A stretch of 15,210 bases of DNA from Thermoflexales bacterium. GTDB lineage: Bacteria > Chloroflexota > Anaerolineae > B4-G1 > SLSP01. The notes under the pieces were generated by a model. That model saw only the letters and a list, made by a program, of their open reading frames with translations, did not search any database and was not told the origin of the DNA. The translations under genes were made by a program, and so were the position numbers. The stretch lies in assembly GCA_007130345.1 (NCBI GenBank), contig SLSP01000017.1, positions 1 to 15,210 of the forward strand. The letters are read 5' to 3'. This document shows positions 8,273 through 15,210 of this stretch, in pieces. Position 1 is the stretch's first letter. Each line of letters starts with the position of its first letter.

Positions 8273-10073
8273 AGTCGGACACGTCCACCGCGCCCAATTG
8301 GATCACCGCTTCGCGCAGGCCCAGGGCCACGCGGATTTGCTCCACGGCGGTCTGCATCACCTGGTCGATGTCCAGGGACTCCCGGACGCGGGCCGTGACC
8401 GCGCCCATCAGTTGCTCGCGGGCCGCCCGCTTCTGCGTGTCCTGGTAAGAGCGCGCGCTCTCCAGCGCCACGCCCAACCGCTCGGCCAGGGTCTCCAACA
8501 GCGCGATCTCGTCCGCGCTCCAATCGGCCCCCGCCTCCGGCTTCTCCAGGCCCAAGACGCCCACCACCTCTTGCCGCTCGCGGATGGGGATCGCCAGGCG
8601 GGCCGCCGCCGCGTCCTTGACGCTACGCCCGATGCGCCGCGCCTGCGCCATGGCCTCATCCCACTCGCCCTCGACGCGCCGGGGCGCGTCCCCACCCTCA
8701 TATTCGTAGCCCCACGCCTCGCGCGCGGCCAACATCTGCCGCCAGGCCCGGCGGGTGAGTTCGCCATAGGTCTGGCGTTGAGCCTCCAACGCCTCCTGCG
8801 TCCGCGCAAAGAGCCGCGTGTTATCAATAACCACCGCCACCTCGTCGGCCAGGGTTTGAAGGACTTCCAGGAAATCCGCGTCGAAGGCGTCATACGCATC
8901 ACTCTGCACCGAGAGCGCGCCGATGACCTCGCCCCGCGAGCGCAGCGGCAACGCGACCTCCGAGCGGGTGTCGGGCAGCGCGCGCACGTCGATGCGCGTG
9001 TGATCATCCCGCACATCCGCCACCAACCGCAAGCGCGCATTGACGATGCTCCAGCCAATCAGCCCCTCGCCGACGGGGATGCGGAAGCCTTCCTGGAGCA
9101 GGGTATCACCGGCAGCCCCGTCACTGGCACGCAACTCGGCCCAATCCCCGGACGCATCGAGCAGGAACAGGCCCACGTAATACATCTGGAAACGCTGGCG
9201 GATGAGCATGACCACCTGGTTGAGCAGGCGATCCGTGTCCAGAATTGAGGTGATAGAGCGGCCCACCTCGGCGGCGGCCCGCAAATGCGCCGCGCGCAGT
9301 TCCGCATCGCGGGTGCGCTCGGCCACGCGCTGCTCCAAGTCCGCCACCCGCTCTTGCAAGTGCGCGGTCATCGCGTTGAAGGCATCGGTCAACTCGCCGA
9401 TCTCGTCGTCGCGCAGCACAGGCACCGTCTGCGCGAAGTCGCCCTCCGCCACCTGTTGCAACGCGCCCTTCAAGCGCGCCAGCGGGCGGTTCACATACCG
9501 CGTCGTGAATCCGGCGATGAATCCGCCGATCACCACCAAAAGGCCGCTGAATATACCGGCGCGGATCAGGAAGACGGCCAGCACCTGGGACCCTATCGCC
9601 CGCGCATCCACCGCCACATGCAACACCCCCACGATGTTGTCAACGTGCAACAAGGGGATCGCCACCTCATAAGCCCCATTCGCCTCGAAAGTCACCACAT
9701 CCCCCGCCCCGCGGAAGACTACGGCATCGAAGAGCGGGAAGTCCGCCGGTTGCCCGATGCGTGCCGGGCGCGTGTGGTGTAGAATGACCCCGCGCGCGTC
9801 GGCGATGTAGGCATAGGCGAAAGCGTCATCAGCCGCCACCAGCGCTTGCAAGCGGGCCGTGATCCCCGGCAAATTATCCAGCGCGAAGTAGTTCAGGTTA
9901 TCGTGGAGGCTCTCGCGCAGATAGCGCGCCTCCGCCAGAGCCTGGTTCTCCAAAGCCAGCCGGTAGGTCGCCCGGAAGTGCGCCACATCCGCCGCCGTGA
10001 TGATGACGGCGATCAGCACGGTCACGCCGATGATGATGAGCAAGAGTTGTGTCCGAAGGGTGCTTTTTTCCAT
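8262..10073 (-). CDS. Two-TM PAS/Cache-like receptor with canonical HAMP and GAF domains, no output domain (gene C)
   Basis: 603 residues. The start is fixed: an in-frame TAA lies 12 bases upstream (10085-10083) with no other start codon between, and AAGGAG sits 5 bases before the ATG. TM1 is about 8-30. A small extracytoplasmic domain (about 31-160) has the PAS/Cache-like strand run AFAYAYIADARGVILHH. TM2 is about 165-188. HAMP (190-245) is canonical, with NRPLARL and DDEIGELTDAFNAM, and is followed by a coiled coil (240-265). A GAF (265-425) carries LPDTRSEVALPL. The shared short module begins RRAWRQML (441-545), then comes the shared stub (548-593) ending in a 10-residue tail. The layout matches gene B but the outer domain is smaller and unrelated at sequence level, so a different stimulus is likely. 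No conserved phospho-acceptor His box or catalytic domain is present. The TGA stop overlaps the start of gene D by one base. Confidence 0.94.
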   Translation of the reverse strand: MEKSTLRTQLLLIIIGVTVLIAVIITAADVAHFRATYRLALENQALAEARYLRESLHDNLNYFALDNLPGITARLQALVAADDAFAYAYIADARGVILHHTRPARIGQPADFPLFDAVVFRGAGDVVTFEANGAYEVAIPLLHVDNIVGVLHVAVDARAIGSQVLAVFLIRAGIFSGLLVVIGGFIAGFTTRYVNRPLARLKGALQQVAEGDFAQTVPVLRDDEIGELTDAFNAMTAHLQERVADLEQRVAERTRDAELRAAHLRAAAEVGRSITSILDTDRLLNQVVMLIRQRFQMYYVGLFLLDASGDWAELRASDGAAGDTLLQEGFRIPVGEGLIGWSIVNARLRLVADVRDDHTRIDVRALPDTRSEVALPLRSRGEVIGALSVQSDAYDAFDADFLEVLQTLADEVAVVIDNTRLFARTQEALEAQRQTYGELTRRAWRQMLAAREAWGYEYEGGDAPRRVEGEWDEAMAQARRIGRSVKDAAAARLAIPIRERQEVVGVLGLEKPEAGADWSADEIALLETLAERLGVALESARSYQDTQKRAAREQLMGAVTARVRESLDIDQVMQTAVEQIRVALGLREAVIQLGAVDVSDWEQ

Positions 10074-10074
10074 A

Positions 10075-10096
10075 GCGTCTCCTTAGCGTCTCCTTA
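10075..10096 (-). repeat. Perfect tandem 11-base duplication carrying the ribosome site of gene C
   Basis: Two adjacent copies of TAAGGAGACGC (10096-10086 and 10085-10075) fill the gap between genes B and C. The TAA of the first copy is the stop of gene B. The TAA of the second is in frame with gene C and blocks any upstream start. Each copy holds an AAGGAG Shine-Dalgarno core; the second is 5 bases from the gene C ATG and the first 16 bases away. The array is therefore both the stop of one gene and a doubled ribosome-binding site for the next. Confidence 0.9.
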
Positions 10097-12130
10097 CCCC
10101 CGCGCTGGCCCAGTCCGCGCGTCGTGCTCCAGTTCTGGCGCAGTCACCATCCGCACCTTGACGCGGGATAGCTCCAACGCCTCGCCGATTTCGCGGATCG
10201 CCACTTGCAGCATCGTGTCCATATCCAGGGATTCCCGGATCCGCGAGGAGATTTCGCCCGTCATCCGCTCGCGGGCCGCCGCTTTCTGCGTATCCTGATA
10301 CAGCCGCGCGCTTTCCAACGCCACCCCCAACTGCTCGATCAACGTCTGCACGACGGCCAACTCCTGATCCGTCCAGCGGCCTTCGTCTTCCGGCTTCCGC
10401 AGCCGCGCGACGCCGAGCACTTGATCGCGGCTCATCACCGGGACGGCCAGCGTGGTCTCGTCCAGGCGCGTGATCTTGCGGGCGGCGGCGGCCCGGCGCA
10501 TCTCCGGGCGCGCGGCGGCATCCACCGGGCGGATGTTGCCCATCAAATCGCGCAGATAGCCCGCCGCGCCGCCGGTCTTCAAAAGCTGCGTCCAGGCTTC
10601 CTGACGCACCTCATCCTCCGCCGTCCCGGACGCCGCCCCGGACGCGAGTTGCGTCTGGAGATGGACGTTATCCAGCGCCAACGCGATCTGGTCGGCGATG
10701 ACCGCCAGCACGCTGAGAAGCAGCGGGTCAAAAGCATCCGGCTCCGCGCTCTGCACATCCAGCACGCCGATGACCTCTCCCCGCGCCATCAAGGGCCGCA
10801 GCACTGCGGAGCGCGTCTGCGGCAGATCGGGGTTCTCGACGAAGTGCTCCGCATCGCGCGTGTCCGGGATCACCTGCTGCCGGGATTGGGCCGCGCATCG
10901 GCCCTCCGGCGACGCCGCCCCAATCTCGAAGCGCGCCCCCCGCTCCACGATCAGCCGCCCCTCAGGCCCGCTCCCGGCCCGGTACTCCAGCCACTCGCCG
11001 GACTTGTCCACCAACAGGATGCCCGCGTGATACAGGCCCAGGTGCTCCTGGATCAGGTCGGCGGCCCGCCACAGGAAGCGCTCCGGTTCGGATACGGTGG
11101 ACGCCGCGTTAGCCACCGCCGTGGCCGCCTGGAGCGCCTGGGACTGCCGCGCCGCCGTGACGCTCTCTTCGGCCAGACACTGCTCCAGCGCGTGCAACGA
11201 CTCGCGCACCCGGCCCTCGGCCCGCGCCAGGGCCTGGGCCAACGCGCCGATCTCGTCGGCGCGCGACGTCAAGGTCGGCAGCGGCGGCCCCGCGTCATCC
11301 GTGCCCAGATTGCGCGCCCGCTCAGTCAGGTCGCGTAGCGGCTGGATATACGCCTGGACACCGCGCCGGATGGCCTGGTGCGTCAGCGCCACGATCAGCA
11401 GCACCATCAGGGCCAGCGCGCCGCCGCCCCACCACGCCACCTGGCGCACAGCGGCATCGTATCCCACGCGGGCCTCACGCGCGCGGCCCCGCACAGCCAC
11501 CATCGGACGCGCGAATTCGTCGATATAGGTTGTGGCGGCCACCATCAGCGTTGCTCCCTCCACACGCCGGCTCACCGGCGTGACCACCATGTACTTGTCG
11601 CGGATTTCACCGGTCGGTTCGATCCAACTGTAGTACCCGGCCTGCTCCCGCGCGTGGGGCGTGTGGAAAATCATCCAGAATTCGGGCAGCGTCTCCGCCA
11701 AATAGCCAGCGTCGGTGTCGATAAGGCCCGGATTGGTGGCGTGGAAGCGCACGATGTCGGTCTCCGCCTCGTGAATGGCGGTATAGCCCGTCTCGCCCAC
11801 CGCCTGTAACGCGATGGCCTGGAATTCGGGCCGGGCCTGCAACTCGGCGATGGTGGCATCGGGATGCGCCGCCAGGTAGATGTCCACCTGCCGCGCCACA
11901 TCCCGCGCCCGATTGCGGATGACGTCCTGTCCCAGATAGCGCACTTGCGCTTCGGCAACGGCCACCAGGTCGGTGGATAGCACGTCCACGAGGCCATCGG
12001 CATATCGCAGGAGCGCGCCCGCGCCCACAATCCCCAAGATGACCAAGATCACCACCGGCACAAGCGAGACGACGAGGTGATCTCGCAGGAATTGGCGCAC
12101 CAGGGTTCGCTCGACTTTGACTGTTTTCAT
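10094..12130 (-). CDS. Two-TM Cache-like receptor with HAMP and GAF domains, no output domain (gene B)
   Basis: 678 residues. The ATG at 12130 follows GGAGGG with an 8-base spacer and directly follows the stop of gene A. TM1 is about 19-42. The extracytoplasmic sensor (about 45-228) has Cache hallmarks: VGETGYTAIHE, then a GYYSWIEPTGEIRDKYM segment. TM2 is about 231-250, followed by HAMP (251-305, with DEIGALAQAL) and a coiled-coil stretch (305-335). A GAF follows (340-490), whose usual LPDTRSE motif reads LPQTRSAVLRPL, so the Glu is lost. The shared short module starts at QEAWTQLL (510-612), followed by the shared helix/truncated-GAF stub (615-661) and a 17-residue tail. By family this is a membrane receptor for an extracellular small molecule such as an organic or amino acid; the ligand cannot be read from sequence. 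It lacks the kinase or methyl-accepting domain that normally follows Cache-HAMP, so it must signal through a partner (inference). Confidence 0.93.
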   Translation of the reverse strand: MKTVKVERTLVRQFLRDHLVVSLVPVVILVILGIVGAGALLRYADGLVDVLSTDLVAVAEAQVRYLGQDVIRNRARDVARQVDIYLAAHPDATIAELQARPEFQAIALQAVGETGYTAIHEAETDIVRFHATNPGLIDTDAGYLAETLPEFWMIFHTPHAREQAGYYSWIEPTGEIRDKYMVVTPVSRRVEGATLMVAATTYIDEFARPMVAVRGRAREARVGYDAAVRQVAWWGGGALALMVLLIVALTHQAIRRGVQAYIQPLRDLTERARNLGTDDAGPPLPTLTSRADEIGALAQALARAEGRVRESLHALEQCLAEESVTAARQSQALQAATAVANAASTVSEPERFLWRAADLIQEHLGLYHAGILLVDKSGEWLEYRAGSGPEGRLIVERGARFEIGAASPEGRCAAQSRQQVIPDTRDAEHFVENPDLPQTRSAVLRPLMARGEVIGVLDVQSAEPDAFDPLLLSVLAVIADQIALALDNVHLQTQLASGAASGTAEDEVRQEAWTQLLKTGGAAGYLRDLMGNIRPVDAAARPEMRRAAAARKITRLDETTLAVPVMSRDQVLGVARLRKPEDEGRWTDQELAVVQTLIEQLGVALESARLYQDTQKAAARERMTGEISSRIRESLDMDTMLQVAIREIGEALELSRVKVRMVTAPELEHDARTGPARG

Positions 12131-15100
12131 CTAGATGTCCCTCCGCCGCGACACATCACGCACCTGGGGCTGCGCGCCCTCTGAGACCACGTCCAGGCGT
12201 ACTTCCGTCTCGGCCAACCCCAAAATCTCGCCCATCTCCTGAACCGCCGTCTGCAACACCGTGTCGATGTCCAGCGTCTCGCGCATCCGGGCGGTGGCCT
12301 CACCGGTCAGCCGCTCGCGGGCCGCGCTGGCGCGGGTCTCTTCCAGCAAGCGCACGTTCTCCAGCGAGAGGGCCAACTGATCCGTGATCTGCTCAATCAG
12401 CGCGACCGTCTCTTCGGGCACGGCATCGTCCGTGAAGCGCACGTTGACGACGCCGAGGGTCTGATCCCACAGGCGGATGGGCACGGCGACCGCGCTGTGC
12501 GCGGTGCCCTCTTCTTCCTCTTCCGCCGCCTCTGCCGCGAGGGATGTCGTCACCCGCGCCGCCTGGGTGAGCGCCTGATGGGCCTCCGGGCGCGGAACCT
12601 CGGCCGGCTGCACGGCCAAATCGTAGCGATACCCCACCGATTGCCCGATACGGTTCATAAAGTTGCGCCAGGATTCCAGCGTATACTCACCACGCGCGGA
12701 TTCCAGGGCTTGCATACTCTGCTCCATCTGCTGCAAGAGGCGCGCGTTCTCGATGGCGCTGCCCAACTGATCGCCCATCGTCTGCAACGTGGTGATGTCC
12801 TCTTCGGAGAAGGCCGCGATCTCCACCGCCTGAATGGTCATCGCGCCCACCGGCTCGCCGCGACTGAGCAGCGGCAACGCCATCTCGGAGTGGGTGTCGG
12901 GGAGCAGAGGATTGTTGAAGCGCACGGCTTCTTCCCCCACATCCAGGGCGATTTTGGCCCGCCGCTCGGCGATGCACGCGCCGATCATCGAATCGCCGCC
13001 CACTTGCAGGCGGTGATTGCGCGCCAGCATCTCGCGCCCGGCCTCGCCGGTGCCCGCGCGGAGCACGGCCCACCGCCCGGACTGTTCGATCAAGAAGATG
13101 CCGACGTAGTACAGGCCGAGCCGCTCGCGGATCAAGCGCGCCACTTCGGGCAGGGCCTCGTCCAAGTCCAGCACCGAACTCATCAACTGCCCCACCTCGG
13201 CGGCGGCCCGTAACTGCGCCGCGCGCCGCCGCACTTCGTCCAGGAGCCGCTGATTCTCCAATGCCAGCGCCACCTGCTCGGCGACGGTCTCCACCAGCGT
13301 CACGTCCTCGGCGGGCCACGCCTCGCCGGCGGCGACTTCGGTATGCTGGCGCTCGATGCCGAGCACGCCGACAATCTCATCATAGAGGCGCACCGGCACG
13401 GCCAGCACCGAGCGGTCATCTTCGGGCGCGGACTTCTCTGGGTGCCCGCGCGCGACGGCGGCGCGCATGTGGGGCAACCAGACATCGGGCATCGGCCCCC
13501 GGACTTTGTCGGAGACGACGTAGCCCACCCCGCCCTCGGTGAAATCCTGCCACGACTCGCGCACTTGCTGCCGCTGCAAGACCATGAGATCGTCCAGCGC
13601 GCGCTCCGATTGCACGCGGGCCATTTCCGCTTCGTGGCGGGCCTGTTCCTGCTGCTTGAGCAAGCGAATACGGAAGATCGTCCCGCTGAACTGCTCCCCC
13701 AGGCGGTCGTAGATGATGCCGTCGGTGGTGGCGGCTTCGACTATGGCGTGCCCCAGGACGCGATCCCGCAGCGAGAGCAGCAGCACAACCATAGTGTACC
13801 GGCGGTCGTCAGAGGCACCGGCGCGCGCCACCAACTCATGCGCCGCGAAGCGCGGGCCATCTGCCATAACCTGGGCCTGGCCCTCCTGGTATGTGAGGAA
13901 CATTTGCAGATCGCGGGTAGCGTCCGGCTCATCTTGGTACAGAGCGATGGCGCAGCGGTGGATGTCGAACAGCGGGAAGTTCGCCTCGACCACCGGGACC
14001 AGTTCTGCGAGCGAGAAGGCCGCGCTCATACCGGCATCGAAGCTCTCCAGATCGCCCTCGCGGCGTTCGATGGACACCCACCGATGGCCCTCCGCGCGCC
14101 GCGCCACGTCACCGGCCAGCGCGCGGCCCTGGTGCAGCAAGTTCTCGGCCTGCAACCACGCTTGAGGCCGGGTCACATGGGCCAGCAGATGCTCGCGTAG
14201 GGCGGTCACTATCTCGTGCCCCCGCGTGACATCGCGCTGCAAGACCCGGTCGAAGGCATTGAGGAATCGCTGATTGGGCGACGCCGCGTGCCCATGCCAC
14301 TCTTCGAGAAACCCCTCCCATATTTCCGGCGGCACATGCTCCGGTGCCGGGGGCGGAATCTCGCCCACGTCCGCGCCCGCCTCCGCCTCGAAGGTCACGC
14401 TGACCTTCGAGGCCGCCACCTCCACCGCCGCCGGGAAGCAGCCGCACGAGCGGCGCAAGACCATTTGCGTGGGGATCAGCACCTCATCGGGCACATCCTC
14501 CCCCGCGATGCGGCGGATCAGCAAGGCCGTCATTTGGCGGGCGAATTCGTAGATGGGCTGCCGCACCGTCGTCAGCGGCGCGCTGAGGTGCCGCACTTCG
14601 TCCTTGTCATCAAAGCCCACCACAGCCAGGTCATCGGGAATCCGGTAGCCCTGGCGTTGCAGGATTTGCATGGCCCCCATCGCCATATCATCGTTGGCGG
14701 CCACGACGGCGTCCAGCGAGACCTCGCGTTCCAGCAACACCCGCATCGCCTCGCGCCCGGTCTCAATGCGATAGTCGCCCCTGGCAATATACCGCTCATC
14801 CAGGGGAATGCCGTGCTCGGCGAGTACGTCCCGATAGGCCCGGAAGCGTTCTTCGGCTTCGTGTTGGCCGCGCGGCCCGCGAATAAAGGCCAGGCGGCGG
14901 CAGGTATGCTGCGCCACCAGATGCGTGATGACATCGCGCATACCGCTGTAGCTGTCGGTCATCACCTGCGTGATCCCGTGTATGCCCAACGCCCCGCTGA
15001 CGATGGGCACATCGGCGTAGCGCTCGCAAAGCGCCTGGACGCCCCCCGGGGCGACGGTATGGCCGATGGTGGGGCTTAACACCAGCCCAGAGAAGGTCTC

Positions 15101-15210
15101 GATGCTGATCAGGTTGTAGATCACTTCGGTGGGTATCTCGCGCCGCATCTCTCCCCACACCATACAGATGACGTTGACGCCCGCTTCTTGTGCCACGTCG
15201 TGGACGCCCC
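12131..15210 (-). CDS. LacI-type periplasmic-binding-fold / multi-GAF sensory protein, 5' end cut by window (gene A)
   Basis: The frame is open to the right edge. The GTG at 15196 sits inside the binding fold, aligning with the TEQGRARGFN region of gene E, so the true start lies outside the window. Residues below count from that GTG. Residues 1-253 are a LacI/Peripla_BP_3-like ligand-binding fold, shown by AANDDMAMGAMQIL, VVGFDD and PLTTVRQP and closed by RRSCGC (250-253). A helical linker follows (about 285-385), then a degenerate GAF (about 390-515), a short GAF-like module beginning ESWQDF (547-650), a regular GAF with LPDTHSEMALPL (665-825), and a second short module beginning ESWRNF with a poly-Glu loop (840-950). 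The end is a helix plus truncated GAF start (956-1002). No HTH, kinase or cyclase domain and no TM segment is seen, though the extreme N-terminus is missing. The likely role is a cytosolic small-molecule sensor; a sugar ligand is inferred from the family only. The TAG stop touches the ATG of gene B in the same frame. Confidence 0.93.
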   Translation of the reverse strand, partial: GVHDVAQEAGVNVICMVWGEMRREIPTEVIYNLISIETFSGLVLSPTIGHTVAPGGVQALCERYADVPIVSGALGIHGITQVMTDSYSGMRDVITHLVAQHTCRRLAFIRGPRGQHEAEERFRAYRDVLAEHGIPLDERYIARGDYRIETGREAMRVLLEREVSLDAVVAANDDMAMGAMQILQRQGYRIPDDLAVVGFDDKDEVRHLSAPLTTVRQPIYEFARQMTALLIRRIAGEDVPDEVLIPTQMVLRRSCGCFPAAVEVAASKVSVTFEAEAGADVGEIPPPAPEHVPPEIWEGFLEEWHGHAASPNQRFLNAFDRVLQRDVTRGHEIVTALREHLLAHVTRPQAWLQAENLLHQGRALAGDVARRAEGHRWVSIERREGDLESFDAGMSAAFSLAELVPVVEANFPLFDIHRCAIALYQDEPDATRDLQMFLTYQEGQAQVMADGPRFAAHELVARAGASDDRRYTMVVLLLSLRDRVLGHAIVEAATTDGIIYDRLGEQFSGTIFRIRLLKQQEQARHEAEMARVQSERALDDLMVLQRQQVRESWQDFTEGGVGYVVSDKVRGPMPDVWLPHMRAAVARGHPEKSAPEDDRSVLAVPVRLYDEIVGVLGIERQHTEVAAGEAWPAEDVTLVETVAEQVALALENQRLLDEVRRRAAQLRAAAEVGQLMSSVLDLDEALPEVARLIRERLGLYYVGIFLIEQSGRWAVLRAGTGEAGREMLARNHRLQVGGDSMIGACIAERRAKIALDVGEEAVRFNNPLLPDTHSEMALPLLSRGEPVGAMTIQAVEIAAFSEEDITTLQTMGDQLGSAIENARLLQQMEQSMQALESARGEYTLESWRNFMNRIGQSVGYRYDLAVQPAEVPRPEAHQALTQAARVTTSLAAEAAEEEEEGTAHSAVAVPIRLWDQTLGVVNVRFTDDAVPEETVALIEQITDQLALSLENVRLLEETRASAARERLTGEATARMRETLDIDTVLQTAVQEMGEILGLAETEVRLDVVSEGAQPQVRDVSRRRDI
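12139..12144 (-). promoter_or_regulatory. Ribosome-binding site of gene B, inside the end of gene A
   Basis: GGAGGG lies 8 bases before the ATG at 12130 and within the last codons of gene A. It supports independent or coupled re-initiation at gene B rather than readthrough of the TAG between the genes. Confidence 0.75.

Noticed and set aside
8263..8523. 87-codon upstream extension of gene D overlapping the end of gene C
   Set aside because: The extension reads as Gly/Arg/Ala/Pro-rich out-of-frame sequence over the conserved stub of gene C. The signal anchor starts just after the ATG at 8262, which has its own ribosome site.
1..15210. Hidden histidine kinase, GGDEF, receiver or HTH domain in the five complete C-termini
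   Set aside because: I looked for H-box, N/G-box, GG(D/E)EF, receiver Asp and HTH patterns in each translated protein and saw none.

Overview
The window is one unbroken, leftward-transcribed (minus-strand) run of six large coding regions; both ends are cut by the window edges. No RNA gene, mobile element, CRISPR array, promoter or terminator is visible. No stretch longer than 20 bases lies between the genes. Junctions from right to left are: stop codon directly abutting start (12131/12130), a 20-base gap (10074-10093), a 1-base TGATG overlap (8262), an 11-base overlap (5938-5948) and a 4-base ATGA overlap (1581-1584). This is the layout of a single translationally coupled operon.

All six products are GAF-domain sensory proteins with different input domains. 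From upstream to downstream they are: (A) a cytosolic LacI-type sugar-binding-protein fold plus GAFs, start outside the window; (B) a two-TM Cache-like receptor with HAMP and GAF; (C) a second two-TM receptor with a small PAS/Cache-like extracytoplasmic domain, HAMP and GAF; (D) a membrane-anchored ABC-type substrate-binding domain plus GAF; (E) a 1455-residue cytosolic LacI-type fold plus about six GAF or GAF-like units; (F) a six-TM membrane domain plus GAFs, running off the left edge still open.

The input domains differ, but all six converge on the same C-terminal cassette: a regular GAF carrying an LPDTRSE-like motif, then a short GAF-like module that starts with an A/SW motif. In the five proteins whose ends are visible, the cassette continues with a linker helix (ARER-TGEI type) and the first third of a further GAF fold (RESLDID-VLQTA type), after which the protein stops. 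None of the five complete C-termini has a histidine kinase, GGDEF, EAL, receiver, methyl-accepting or helix-turn-helix output. The most interesting reading (inference) is a set of output-less receptors with interchangeable inputs and one shared C-terminal plug, which could feed a common partner encoded outside the window, or mixed oligomers.

The organism is probably a member of the Chloroflexota (Anaerolineae-like). This is inferred from the high GC content, the strong GC3 bias that opens long antisense frames, and the style of the multi-GAF sensors. No marker gene in the window confirms it.
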